A stretch of DNA of 64,000 bases from Pseudomonas caricapapayae (GTDB taxonomy: Bacteria > Pseudomonadota > Gammaproteobacteria > Pseudomonadales > Pseudomonadaceae). The stretch lies in assembly GCF_001400735.1 (NCBI RefSeq), contig NZ_LJPW01000161.1:59011-123010 (forward strand), given 5' to 3'. The notes under the pieces are model-generated. The model saw only the letters and a program-made list of their open reading frames with translations, was not told the origin of the DNA and ran no database searches. A program made the translations under genes and the position numbers. Shown here in pieces: positions 36,358 to 48,653 of the stretch. Positions within the stretch are counted from its first letter, which is position 1. Each line of letters starts with the position of its first letter.

Positions 36358-37113
36358 TCAGTTTCCCGCGGCGCGACAGATCGCACCGAACTCATCTGCA
36401 TTCAGGGAAGCTCCACCAATGAGCCCCCCATCGATATCCGGCATGCTGAAGAGCTCGACCGCATTGGCCGCCTTCACGCTGCCGCCATAGAGAAGTCGCA
36501 CGCCTTGTGCGACTTCGGCATTCTCTTTTGCAAGCTGCGCACGAATTGCTGCGTGCACTTCCTGCGCCTCTTGAGGCGAAGCCGTCAATCCGGTGCCAAT
36601 GGCCCAGACCGGCTCGTAGGCAATAACGGCATTGATCAGCGCGCTGACGCCAAACTCGGCGATGACACTGTCCAACTGACGCCCTACAACTTCAAGCGTC
36701 TGCCCTGCCTTGCGCTCTTCCAGCGTTTCGCCTACGCAAAGCACAGGCGTCAGGCCGCTCGCCTGGATTGCTGCAAACTTCTTGTTGAGAACATCGTCCT
36801 GCTCGCCAATCAACTGACGACGCTCGGAGTGTCCGACAAGCACCAGCCTGCAACCTGCATCGGCCAGTTGAGTCGATGCTACCTCACCGGTCAGCGCACC
36901 CTGCTCAGCCTGAATGGCTGCATCCTGTGCGCCGACGATGATCGACGTTGCCTCAAGCCCCTCGATCACCTGATTGACAAACAGGCTCGAAGGCATGACG
37001 GCTATATCGACGGTGCCTGGCAGTACCTGCCTGCCCAAACCCTCGATCAGCTCAGCGACGCTGGCGCGGGTACCGTGCATTTTCCAGTTACCAGCTACCA
37101 TTGGGCGACGCAT
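36358..37113 (-). CDS. tpiA: Triose-phosphate isomerase
   Basis: Interconverts dihydroxyacetone phosphate and glyceraldehyde 3-phosphate. 251 residues; catalytic residues Lys11 (GNWKMHG), His95 (VGHSERR) and Glu167 (AYEPVWAIGTG), and phosphate-binding LLYGGSVKAANA are all present. Between glmM and secG, the standard Pseudomonas order. Confidence 0.98.
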   Translation of the reverse strand: MRRPMVAGNWKMHGTRASVAELIEGLGRQVLPGTVDIAVMPSSLFVNQVIEGLEATSIIVGAQDAAIQAEQGALTGEVASTQLADAGCRLVLVGHSERRQLIGEQDDVLNKKFAAIQASGLTPVLCVGETLEERKAGQTLEVVGRQLDSVIAEFGVSALINAVIAYEPVWAIGTGLTASPQEAQEVHAAIRAQLAKENAEVAQGVRLLYGGSVKAANAVELFSMPDIDGGLIGGASLNADEFGAICRAAGN

Positions 37114-37179
37114 GCTACACCTCGTGGGTCAAAGTGGGCGCAGATGTTACCCAACACTTCCGACACTGGCAAGCCGAAA

Positions 37180-38523
37180 TCAGGCGCAAACTTCAGCAAC
37201 CAGTTTTGCGAGTTCTTCGGCGTACGCCCTGACCTGCGTTTCATCCTCACCCTCGACCATTACGCGCACCAGCGGCTCGGTGCCCGATTTACGCAGCAGC
37301 ACCCTGCCGCGGCCGGCCATCTGCTCGGTAACACGTGCGCAAGCCTCCTGGACCGAAGGATGCGAAACCGGGTCGACACCCGCCCCTGCGAAGCGCACAT
37401 TGATCAGGATTTGCGGGCATTTGCGCAGTTTCAGACGGGCCTCGGCCAGACTGACATTACTGCGACGCAAGGCCAGTATCACCTGCAACGAGGCGATGAT
37501 GGCATCTCCCGTAGTGGCGTGCTGGAAACATACGATATGCCCGGAGTTCTCTCCACCGATCTGCCAGTTACGCTCAAGCAGCTCGGCGATCACATAACGG
37601 TCACCGACGTTGGCGCGAACGAACGGGATATTCTGCTCGGCCAGAGCGAGCTCAAGTCCCAGATTGCTCATCAGCGTGCCGACAACGCCGCCCTGCAGGC
37701 GACCACGCTCGTGCAGGTCACGGGCGATGATGTAAAGCAGCTCGTCGCCATCGACGATGGTCCCGGTGTGATCGACCATCAGTACACGGTCACCGTCTCC
37801 GTCGAAGCCGATGCCCATGTCGGCATGCTCTGCGAGCACTGCCGCCTGCAAGGCTTCCATGTGCGTGGAACCGCAGTTCTTGTTGATATTGAGCCCGTCA
37901 GGCTGTGCAGACAGCACCACAACCTGCGCGCCAAGCTCGCGAAAAACGTTAGGCGCAACCTTGTAGGTCGCACCGTGCGCGCAGTCGATCACGACCTTGA
38001 GGCCGGCAAAATCGGTACTGGTCGGCACACTGCTTTTGCAGAACTCGATGTAACGCCCGGCGGCATCGTTGATACGCGAAACCTTGCCAAGGTTTTCCGA
38101 TTCAGCCACGGTCATGGGCGCATCGAGCAACTCTTCGATCATCATTTCGATCTCGTCAGGCAGCTTGGTGCCCTGTCCGGAGAAGAACTTGATGCCGTTG
38201 TCATAGTGCGGATTATGCGAGGCACTGATGACGATACCTGCTTCCGCGTGGAAGGTACGCGTCAGATAGGCGATGGCAGGCGTCGGCATCGGCCCCAGCA
38301 GGAGTACATCAGCGCCGGCCGCAGACAGCCCCGCCTCGAGAGCGGATTCGAACATGTAACCGGAGATACGCGTGTCCTTGCCGACGAGAATCCGGCAGGC
38401 GCCCATCTTGCGGAAGGCCATGCCTGCCGACCAACCCAGTTTAAGCATGAACTCGGGCGTGATCGGAAATTGCCCTACGCGACCACGAATGCCGTCGGTG
38501 CCAAAATATTTTCTGGTAGTCAT
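37180..38523 (-). CDS. glmM: Phosphoglucosamine mutase
   Basis: Converts glucosamine-6-phosphate to glucosamine-1-phosphate for peptidoglycan and LPS precursors. 447 residues: FGTDGIRG start, phospho-serine Ser102 in GIVISASHNPHYDNG, Mg2+ loop GFDGDGDRVLM, sugar-binding GGENSGHIVC and phosphate-binding RKSGTEPLVRVMVEG. Sixteen bases after folP. Confidence 0.98.
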   Translation of the reverse strand: MTTRKYFGTDGIRGRVGQFPITPEFMLKLGWSAGMAFRKMGACRILVGKDTRISGYMFESALEAGLSAAGADVLLLGPMPTPAIAYLTRTFHAEAGIVISASHNPHYDNGIKFFSGQGTKLPDEIEMMIEELLDAPMTVAESENLGKVSRINDAAGRYIEFCKSSVPTSTDFAGLKVVIDCAHGATYKVAPNVFRELGAQVVVLSAQPDGLNINKNCGSTHMEALQAAVLAEHADMGIGFDGDGDRVLMVDHTGTIVDGDELLYIIARDLHERGRLQGGVVGTLMSNLGLELALAEQNIPFVRANVGDRYVIAELLERNWQIGGENSGHIVCFQHATTGDAIIASLQVILALRRSNVSLAEARLKLRKCPQILINVRFAGAGVDPVSHPSVQEACARVTEQMAGRGRVLLRKSGTEPLVRVMVEGEDETQVRAYAEELAKLVAEVCA

Positions 38524-38539
38524 GGATGCCCCACTGTTG

Positions 38540-39391
38540 TTATTCAGCTGCTTCGACAGCTGCGATCATGCGCACCACATCAGCCGTTTCGGCGACATCG
38601 TGCACACGTAGAATTCTTGCACCTTTGTTTATTGCCAGAGCAGCCAGAGCCAGACCACCGGACAAACGCTGGTCTACCGGACGGCCCAGCACAGCGCCGA
38701 TCATGCTCTTGCGCGAAACACCCACCAGCAGCGGCCTGCCGAGCGCATGCAGCGCCTCCATGTGTTTGAACAAACTCAGATTGTGCTCCAGAGTCTTGGC
38801 AAAACCAAAGCCCGGATCAAAAATGACCTGTCGCTGAGCGATCCCCGCAGCAGCGCAGCAACTCATGCGTTCAAGCAGGAAAGCGCCAACCTCCCCCACC
38901 AGGTCTTCGTAGTGGGGGTCATCCTGCATGGTTCCCGGCTCACCCTGCATATGCATGAGACAGACAGGCAAACCGGTGCTTGCAGCCGCCTCAAGAGCGC
39001 CTGGGCGCTGCAGCGAGCGAACGTCGTTGATGAGCCCCGCCCCCAGACCAGCCGTCGCCAGCATGACCTCAGGGGTGGACGTATCCACAGAGATAATCAC
39101 ATCCAGTTCACGCGCGATGATCTCGACCACCGGAGCGACACGCTCGACTTCTTCCGAAGCGGAAACCGGACGTGCGCCCGGGCGAGTCGACTCGCCGCCA
39201 ACGTCAATCAGCGTGGCACCCGCCAGTACCATCGCCTCGGCATGACGCAATGCTGCATCAAGCTGGCTATAGCGGCCACCATCCGAAAAGGAGTCTGGAG
39301 TTGCATTGAGGATACCCATCACATGCGTATGGGCCAAATCAAGAACCCGGTTGCCGCAAGGCAACCGGGTTGGGTACAGCGCAGATGTCAT
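38540..39391 (-). CDS. folP: Dihydropteroate synthase
   Basis: Joins p-aminobenzoate to hydroxymethyl-dihydropterin diphosphate in folate synthesis; target of sulfonamides. 283 residues with MGILNATPDSFSDGG, IDVGGESTRPGA, the Asp-containing ISVDTSTPEV and FDPGFGFAKT blocks. Starts eight bases after ftsH and precedes glmM, an order shared with E. coli. Confidence 0.97.
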   Translation of the reverse strand: MTSALYPTRLPCGNRVLDLAHTHVMGILNATPDSFSDGGRYSQLDAALRHAEAMVLAGATLIDVGGESTRPGARPVSASEEVERVAPVVEIIARELDVIISVDTSTPEVMLATAGLGAGLINDVRSLQRPGALEAAASTGLPVCLMHMQGEPGTMQDDPHYEDLVGEVGAFLLERMSCCAAAGIAQRQVIFDPGFGFAKTLEHNLSLFKHMEALHALGRPLLVGVSRKSMIGAVLGRPVDQRLSGGLALAALAINKGARILRVHDVAETADVVRMIAAVEAAE

Positions 39392-39399
39392 GTCAGACC

Positions 39400-41304
39400 T
39401 TAATGCTCGGCAGCAGGGCCGCCAATCGGAGTTTCCGGACGAGGGTCGGGCGTGATCGGAGTACCGTTAGTACCCGAACCACCACCCCAGTCACGCGGCT
39501 CACGCGGAGGACGACCTGTCATGATGTCGTCGATCTGGTCGGCATCGATGGTTTCGTACTTCATCAACGCATCGGCCATCGCTTCAAGCTTGTCGCGATT
39601 ATCCGTCAGCAACTGCTTGGCGGTGCCGTAGCAGTGATCGATGATGCTGCGCACTTCCGAGTCGATCAACTTGGCGGTGTCGCCGGAAACGCTGGAGTTC
39701 TGGCTGCTGCCACGCCCCAGGTAACCCGCATCTTCGTCCTCGGAGTACATCAATGGGCCGAGCTTTTCAGACAGTCCCCATTTGGTCACCATGTTCCGGG
39801 CAATCTGGCTGGCACGCATGATGTCATTGGAGGCACCGGTGGTGACGCCATCGAAGCCCAGAGTCATCTCTTCTGCTATACGGCCACCGTAAAGCGAGCA
39901 GATCTGGCTGATCAATGCACGCTTGGACAGGCTGTAACGGTCTTCTTCAGGCAGGAACATGGTAACGCCCAAAGCGCGACCACGAGGGATGATCGAGACC
40001 TTGTAGACCGGATCATGCTCTGGCACGAGACGCCCGACGATAGCGTGACCCGCTTCGTGGTAAGCCGTGTTGCGTTTTTCCTTTTCGGACATGACCATCG
40101 ATTTGCGCTCGGCGCCCATCATGATCTTGTCCTTGGCCAGTTCGAATTCCTTCATTTCTACAACGCGCTTGCCGGAGCGCGCAGCGAAAAGGGACGCTTC
40201 GTTGACCAGGTTGGCCAGATCCGCACCGGAGAAGCCCGGAGTACCGCGAGCAATAACGCCTGCGTTCACGTCTTCACCCATCGGAACCTTGCGCATGTGA
40301 ACCTTGAGGATCTGCTCACGACCACGAATGTCAGGCAGACCTACAACCACCTGACGGTCGAAACGGCCAGGACGCAGCAGCGCAGGGTCAAGTACGTCAG
40401 GGCGGTTGGTTGCAGCAATGACGATAATGCCGTCATTCATTTCAAAACCGTCCATCTCGACCAGCAACTGGTTGAGAGTCTGCTCGCGCTCGTCGTGACC
40501 ACCGCCCATGCCTGCGCCACGATGACGACCGACCGCATCGATTTCGTCGATGAAGATGATGCAGGGAGCGTGCTTCTTGGCTTGCTCGAACATGTCGCGG
40601 ACGCGGCTTGCGCCGACACCTACGAACATCTCGACAAAGTCAGAGCCGGAAATGGTGAAGAACGGGACCTTGGCCTCGCCTGCGATGGCCTTGGCGATCA
40701 GCGTCTTACCGGTACCAGGAGGCCCGACCATCAGCACACCGCGTGGAATTCTGCCGCCCAGGCGCTGGAACTTGCCCGGATCGCGAAGGAACTCGACCAG
40801 CTCGCCAACTTCTTCCTTCGCTTCGTCGCAACCGGCAACGTCAGCCAGGGTCGTCTTGACCTGATCTTCGGATAACAGACGCGCCTTGCTCTTGCCGAAG
40901 CTCATCGGGCCGCCCTTGCCGCCCGCCCCGCCCTGCATCTGGCGCATGAAGAACATGAACACCGCGATGATCACCAGTATCGGGAAGCTGGCAACCAGCA
41001 ATTGGGTCCAGATGCTCTGCTGCTCGGGCTGCTTGCCTTCGATCACGACGTTGTTGCTGACTAGATCGCCGATCAGGCCATTGTCCGGGATGTTCGGGCG
41101 GATGGTCTTGAAGGTATCGCCATCGCTGCGCTTGCCCGTGATGACGTAGCCGTCTACAGAAACCTTCTCGACCTTGCCATCCTTGACCTGCTGGATGAAC
41201 TCGGAATAGTTGAGGTTCTGCGGCTCGTTAGGGCTGGAGAAGTTGTTCATCACCGTCACGAGGACAGCCGCGATGATCAACCACAGGATCAAATTCTTTG
41301 CCAT
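39400..41304 (-). CDS. ftsH: FtsH, membrane-anchored ATP-dependent zinc protease
   Basis: Quality-control protease (substrates elsewhere include sigma-32, LpxC, SecY). 634 residues: two membrane helices (about 5-20 and 103-120) flanking a periplasmic domain, AAA module with Walker A GPPGTGKT (194-201), Walker B IIFIDEID and SRH NRPDVLDPALLRPGRFDRQ, then zinc motif HEAGH near 414. Start ATG 41304 (MAKNLILWL) rather than the TTG at 41313. The C-terminal tail is rich in Gly/Pro as in other pseudomonads. Confidence 0.97.
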   Translation of the reverse strand: MAKNLILWLIIAAVLVTVMNNFSSPNEPQNLNYSEFIQQVKDGKVEKVSVDGYVITGKRSDGDTFKTIRPNIPDNGLIGDLVSNNVVIEGKQPEQQSIWTQLLVASFPILVIIAVFMFFMRQMQGGAGGKGGPMSFGKSKARLLSEDQVKTTLADVAGCDEAKEEVGELVEFLRDPGKFQRLGGRIPRGVLMVGPPGTGKTLIAKAIAGEAKVPFFTISGSDFVEMFVGVGASRVRDMFEQAKKHAPCIIFIDEIDAVGRHRGAGMGGGHDEREQTLNQLLVEMDGFEMNDGIIVIAATNRPDVLDPALLRPGRFDRQVVVGLPDIRGREQILKVHMRKVPMGEDVNAGVIARGTPGFSGADLANLVNEASLFAARSGKRVVEMKEFELAKDKIMMGAERKSMVMSEKEKRNTAYHEAGHAIVGRLVPEHDPVYKVSIIPRGRALGVTMFLPEEDRYSLSKRALISQICSLYGGRIAEEMTLGFDGVTTGASNDIMRASQIARNMVTKWGLSEKLGPLMYSEDEDAGYLGRGSSQNSSVSGDTAKLIDSEVRSIIDHCYGTAKQLLTDNRDKLEAMADALMKYETIDADQIDDIMTGRPPREPRDWGGGSGTNGTPITPDPRPETPIGGPAAEH

Positions 41305-41411
41305 ATCGTTCAATTAGCTACCCTCTGAAGCAAGCTCCACGCAGCAAGCGTGCCTCGCATGATATTCACCGGCCTAACTTACTACAGAACCTACAGATAC
41401 GGCAGACACCG

Positions 41412-41439
41412 TCTGTAACCCTTTGTGAAACTTTGACAA
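41412..41439 (-). promoter_or_regulatory. Candidate sigma-70 promoter of ftsH
   Basis: Minus-strand TTGTCA, 16 bases, TACAGA in the 193-base rlmE-ftsH gap; a small dyad CAGAC-GGT-GTCTG overlaps the -10. No sigma-32 consensus was seen here. Moderate evidence only. Confidence 0.4.
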
Positions 41440-41497
41440 CGCAATGTTCAGTCATGCTGCATCAGCAAAGCCATTTGAAAAAAGCTATCGCGCCGCA

Positions 41498-42148
41498 TCA
41501 AAAACGCTCGATGCTGGCTGCACCGTCGATGCCGCGGAAGCCACGAGCCAGCAGGTATTGCTCGCGCGATCTGTCGCGGGACGACGAAGGCTTGCGCATC
41601 TGCACCTTGTCGAACAGCTTGCGAATATCCTTGTGGTAGACATCGAAGCCTTCACCCTGGAAGACCTTGATCAGAAAATCGCCACCGGGACGCAGTACCC
41701 GACCAGCAAGATCGAGCGCCAATTCGCAGAGAAACATCGCACGCGGCATATCTACAGCGCTCAATCCACTCATATTGGGGGCCATATCGGAAATCACAAG
41801 GTCTACTTGCGTATTACCGACCGCTTCCAGGATCTGCTCGAGAATCTTGTCCTCGGTGAAATCGCCCTGAATGAAGGTCACGTCCGGGATGCTGTCCATT
41901 TCCAGGATGTCGGAAGCGATCAGTCGACCTTGACCTCCGATCAGACGACTGGTCACCTGCGACCAGCCTCCCGGCGCAGCACCCAGGTCGATTACGGTCA
42001 TGCCCGGACGGATGAGCTTGTCCTTTTCCTGGATCTCGAGCAGCTTGTAGCTGGCGCGCGAACGGTAGCCGTCCTTCTGCGCCATTTTGACGTACTTGTC
42101 GTCGAAGTGTTCTTTGAGCCAGTTATGGCTTGTCTTGGAACGGGCCAC
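41498..42148 (-). CDS. rlmE: 23S rRNA (U2552-2'-O) methyltransferase RlmE/FtsJ
   Basis: Heat-shock rRNA methyltransferase acting on the 50S A-loop. 216 residues from GTG 42148 (start VARSKTSHNWLKEHFDD, with GAGG upstream). SAM motif VIDLGAAPGGWSQ, DMAPNMSG and the late Lys in FLIKVFQGEGF; KDKE-type tetrad elements are present. Upstream of ftsH as in E. coli. Confidence 0.96.
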   Translation of the reverse strand: MARSKTSHNWLKEHFDDKYVKMAQKDGYRSRASYKLLEIQEKDKLIRPGMTVIDLGAAPGGWSQVTSRLIGGQGRLIASDILEMDSIPDVTFIQGDFTEDKILEQILEAVGNTQVDLVISDMAPNMSGLSAVDMPRAMFLCELALDLAGRVLRPGGDFLIKVFQGEGFDVYHKDIRKLFDKVQMRKPSSSRDRSREQYLLARGFRGIDGAASIERF

Positions 42149-42251
42149 GGGGCACCTCAAAAATAAACGAGTCGTGATTAACTGGGCGGTCCCGGACTCG
42201 CTCGGGTAAACTGGCCGCCGCTTTTAAAAGATCAGACGCAGAGGTCAGATT

Positions 42252-42563
42252 ATGCCGCTCACTCCAGAGCAGAAGAAACAATACAAATCCATTGGCCACC
42301 ATCTGAAACCGGTATTGATCGTGGCTGACAATGGTTTGACTGAAGGTGTACTTGCAGAGCTTGAACGCGCACTGAGCGATCATGAGCTGATCAAGATCAA
42401 GCTCAACATCCTCGACCGCGAAAGCCGCCTGGGTGCCATTGCAGAACTGTGCAAGGCCGGTTCAGCGGATCTGGTACAGGTCATCGGCAAAATGGCGCTG
42501 ATCTATCGCAAGAACCCAAAGGTAAACAAGCAACTGTCCAACGTCCACCGCGCGCACGGATAA
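42252..42563 (+). CDS. yhbY: YhbY, CRS1/YhbY-domain RNA-binding protein
   Basis: 103-residue KH-like CRM-domain protein associated with pre-50S particles. Blocks KSIGHHLKPVLIVADNGLTE, IKIKLNILDRE and QVIGKMALIYRKNPK (the GxxG-type loop is in VIGKM). Divergent from rlmE with a 103-base gap, the same arrangement as in E. coli; ends before a strong shared terminator. Confidence 0.93.
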   Translation: MPLTPEQKKQYKSIGHHLKPVLIVADNGLTEGVLAELERALSDHELIKIKLNILDRESRLGAIAELCKAGSADLVQVIGKMALIYRKNPKVNKQLSNVHRAHG

Positions 42564-42570
42564 AAACAGA

Positions 42571-42607
42571 AGTCAGGGCAGCGAAAAGCGTGCCCTGACT
42601 CTTTTTT
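42571..42607. terminator. Bidirectional terminator between yhbY and greA
   Basis: Ten-base stem AGTCAGGGCA / TGCCCTGACT with loop GCGAAAAGCG, then CTTTTTT on the plus strand; an A-run on the other side gives T residues for greA read-out. Confidence 0.92.
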
Positions 42608-42643
42608 GTCACTGACTGCGCCCGCCAGAGCGGGCGACAGGTT

Positions 42644-43116
42644 TCAGATATGACGCACTTCGATGATTTCGTACTCGATAATGCCGCTAGGCGTTTTCAC
42701 GACAACGACATCACCCTCTTCCTTGGCAATCAGGGCACGGGCGATGGGCGAGCCCACTGAAATCTTGCCCTTCTTGATATCCGCTTCGTCCTCACCAACG
42801 ATCTGGTAGACAACGCTTTCGTCGGTTTCGACATTGGCAATTTCGACTGTCGTGCCAAAAATCACCTTGCCGGTGTGCGGAATAGTCGTGACGTCGATCA
42901 CCACAGCATTCTGCATGCGACCTTCGATATCACGAATACGCGCCTCGACCATACCCTGCTGCTCGCGGGCAGCATGGTATTCGGCGTTTTCCTTCAGGTC
43001 GCCGAGTTCGCGCGCAGTACCGATGTCCTGGCTCAACTTGGGACGAATCACCTTCGCCAGGTGAGTCAGCTCTTCTTCCAGGGCGCGAGCGCCCTGAACG
43101 GTCATTGGGTATTTGA

Positions 43117-43120
<4 letters not shown>
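42644..43120 (-). CDS. greA: Transcript cleavage factor GreA
   Basis: Rescues backtracked RNA polymerase by stimulating transcript cleavage. 158 residues: N-terminal coiled coil with the acidic tip (GDLKENAEYHAAREQQG, about 41-57) and C-terminal globular FKBP-like part (GKISVGSPIARALIAKEEGD). Its start overlaps the carB stop by four bases (ATGA), so it is the last gene of the dapB/carAB-side transcription block. Confidence 0.97.
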
Positions 43121-46338
<3,218 letters not shown>

Positions 46339-46402
46339 GGGTTGTCACTCAAATCCGCAGGTCAGTCGGCAAGCCGTCTTGAACATTTGTCTGAGGTGGC
46401 CT

Positions 46403-46439
46403 GGGCGGCAGCGACCGGACACCGAGTCCGGGGCCGCCC
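46403..46439. repeat. Two-tier hairpin between carA and carB
   Basis: Outer arms GGGCGGC / GCCGCCC and inner arms CCGGAC / GTCCGG with a short bulge, a 37-base GC-rich structure with no T-run. Likely mRNA stem at the carA-carB junction. Confidence 0.65.
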
Positions 46440-46474
46440 TGGGCACCTGCGTATTACAGTCTCAAGGCAACCGG

Positions 46475-47611
46475 TCAGCGGCGCTTGGCCATGGCTTCGA
46501 TAAAGCGATCGAACAAAGGCGCGACGTCGTTCGGGCCCGGACTCGCTTCAGGGTGACCCTGGAAGCTGAATGCGCTCTTGTCGGTCAGTTCGATACCCTG
46601 CAGGGTGCCGTCGAACAGCGACTTGTGGATGGCGCGAACGTTGCTCGGCAGGGTCGCTTCATCCACCGCAAAACCGTGGTTCTGGCTGGTGATCATGACC
46701 ACACCGGTGTCCAGATCCTGGACCGGGTGGTTCGCACCGTGGTGGCCGTGGCCCATCTTCACGGTCTTGGCACCCGCGGCCAGCGCCAGCAACTGGTGGC
46801 CGAGGCAGATGCCGAACACCGGAATGTCGGTTTCCAGCACCTCCCTGATCGCCTTGATGGCGTAGTCGCACGGCTCCGGATCGCCTGGGCCGTTGGACAG
46901 GAAAACGCCGTCCGGCTTGTAGGCGAGCACTTCACTGGCAGGCATTTGTGCAGGCACCACGGTCACGCGGCAGCCGCGCTCGACCAGCATGCGCAGGATA
47001 TTGACCTTGACGCCGTAATCGTAGGCGACCACGTGATAAGGCAACTCGGACGCGGCGATTTCAGGGTGGCTGTCGGTTTTCAGATCCCAGACGCTGGAAC
47101 GCCACTCGTAGGTGTCCTTGGTGCAGACTTCCTTGGCCAGGTCCATGCCCTTGAGGCCCGGGAAGCTGCGAGCAGCGGCGATGGCTGCCTCTTCGGTGAT
47201 GTTATCGCCGGCCAGGATGCAGCCGTTCTGGGCGCCTTTCTCACGCAGAATGCGGGTCAGGCGACGCGTGTCGATGCCGGCGATGGCAACAACGTTATTG
47301 GCTTTCAGGTAATCACCGAGGGACAGCTTGTTACGCCAGTTGCTGGCTACCAGAGGCAGGTCGCGAATGACCAGGCCGGCGGACCAGACACGATCAGACT
47401 CTGCGTCTTCAGGGGTGGTGCCGGTGTTGCCGATATGCGGGTAAGTCAGGGTAACGATCTGCTGGGCGTAGGAAGGATCGGTAAGAATTTCCTGATAGCC
47501 TGTCATTGCGGTGTTGAACACCACCTCACCAACGGTCTGACCGTCGGCTCCAATGGCTTCGCCGCGAAAAATGCTGCCATCAGCAAGGGCGAGTATGGCT
47601 GGCTTAGTCAA
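46475..47611 (-). CDS. carA: Carbamoyl-phosphate synthase small (glutaminase) subunit
   Basis: Class I glutamine amidotransferase supplying ammonia to CarB. 378 residues; catalytic Cys in VFGICLGHQLLALAAG (near 269) with the His-Glu pair in FSFQGHPEASPGP. The start is TTG at 47611 (TTG-ACT-AAG) with a perfect GGGAGG upstream. A hairpin followed by a T-run lies 46 bases ahead of the start (47657-47693). Confidence 0.97.
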   Translation of the reverse strand: MTKPAILALADGSIFRGEAIGADGQTVGEVVFNTAMTGYQEILTDPSYAQQIVTLTYPHIGNTGTTPEDAESDRVWSAGLVIRDLPLVASNWRNKLSLGDYLKANNVVAIAGIDTRRLTRILREKGAQNGCILAGDNITEEAAIAAARSFPGLKGMDLAKEVCTKDTYEWRSSVWDLKTDSHPEIAASELPYHVVAYDYGVKVNILRMLVERGCRVTVVPAQMPASEVLAYKPDGVFLSNGPGDPEPCDYAIKAIREVLETDIPVFGICLGHQLLALAAGAKTVKMGHGHHGANHPVQDLDTGVVMITSQNHGFAVDEATLPSNVRAIHKSLFDGTLQGIELTDKSAFSFQGHPEASPGPNDVAPLFDRFIEAMAKRR

Positions 47612-47656
47612 GAAGACCTCCCGTAAATAAAACCTGAAAGGGCGATCGCAGGCTGC

Positions 47657-47693
47657 AAAAAAGCGGAATGACGTAGTTACGTCACCCCGCTTT
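47657..47693 (-). terminator. Hairpin and T-run in the carA leader (terminator/attenuator candidate)
   Basis: Minus-strand stem AAAGCGG / CCGCTTT outside and TGACGTA / TACGTCA inside, followed by six T. It is 135 bases past the dapB stop but only 46 bases before carA, so it is placed to act on the carA leader rather than on dapB alone. Confidence 0.75.
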
Positions 47694-47827
47694 CTTATGG
47701 AATCATCTGCGCGCTTTTAGTGGACACACTAAAGCTGTAGCTTACAGAAAAGGCCCTTTTTGGTCTACCACCAATGAGCCTGAAATGCGGGGAAATGCGA
47801 CAGGACCACGAATGGCCCTGTATGAAA

Positions 47828-48631
47828 TCAATGCAGACCCAACACATCCTGCATGTCGTAAAGCCCGGGAGCCTTGCCGTCGAGCCACATTGCAGCCCGT
47901 ACGGCCCCCTTGGCAAAAGTCATGCGACTGGACGCCTTGTGGGTGATTTCGACCCGTTCTCCGTCCGCTGCAAACAGCACGGTATGGTCACCGACCACAT
48001 CACCGGCACGAATGGTCGCGAAACCGATGGTCTGACGATCACGCGCGCCGGTCTGGCCTTCACGCCCGTAAACAGCAACCTTTTCCAGGTCGCGCCCCAG
48101 CGCACTGGCAACCACTTCACCCATGCGCAAGGCGGTACCGGAAGGCGCATCGACCTTGTGCCTGTGGTGCGCCTCGGTGATTTCGATATCGACCTCGTCA
48201 CCCAGAACGCGGGCAGCGGTGTCCAGTAACTTCAGGCAAAGGTTTACACCGACGCTGAAATTGGCAGCAAACACGATCGGGATGTCTTTACCCGCCTCGA
48301 CCAGACGCTGTTTCTCTTCAGCACTGAAACCCGTCGTTCCGATAATCATGGCCTTGCCGGCTTTGCGGCAGAACGCCAGATTTTTCAGTGTCACCGAGGG
48401 GTGAGTGAAATCGATCAACACGTCGAACTCGTCCGCCACTTTTGCCAGGTCACCCGACAATGGCACACCGATACGACCCAACGCAGCCAGCTCGCCCGCA
48501 TCAGCACCCACCAGCGTGCTGTCAGGACGATCGACAGCGGCGGTCAAGCCGGCACCAGGTGCCTGCTGAACCGCTTCGATCAAGGTCTTGCCCATGCGCC
48601 CGGCGGCGCCCACTACAGCAATACGTCGCAT
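47828..48631 (-). CDS. dapB: 4-hydroxy-tetrahydrodipicolinate reductase
   Basis: Lysine/diaminopimelate pathway reductase. 267 residues: NAD(P) motif VVGAAGRMGKTLIE, GTTGFSAEE, SVGVNLCLKLL and the catalytic His-His block EAHHRHKVDAPSGTAL. Downstream of dnaJ by 22 bases and upstream of carA. Confidence 0.97.
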   Translation of the reverse strand: MRRIAVVGAAGRMGKTLIEAVQQAPGAGLTAAVDRPDSTLVGADAGELAALGRIGVPLSGDLAKVADEFDVLIDFTHPSVTLKNLAFCRKAGKAMIIGTTGFSAEEKQRLVEAGKDIPIVFAANFSVGVNLCLKLLDTAARVLGDEVDIEITEAHHRHKVDAPSGTALRMGEVVASALGRDLEKVAVYGREGQTGARDRQTIGFATIRAGDVVGDHTVLFAADGERVEITHKASSRMTFAKGAVRAAMWLDGKAPGLYDMQDVLGLH

Positions 48632-48653
48632 GCCCTGCTCCCGTTGATAAACC

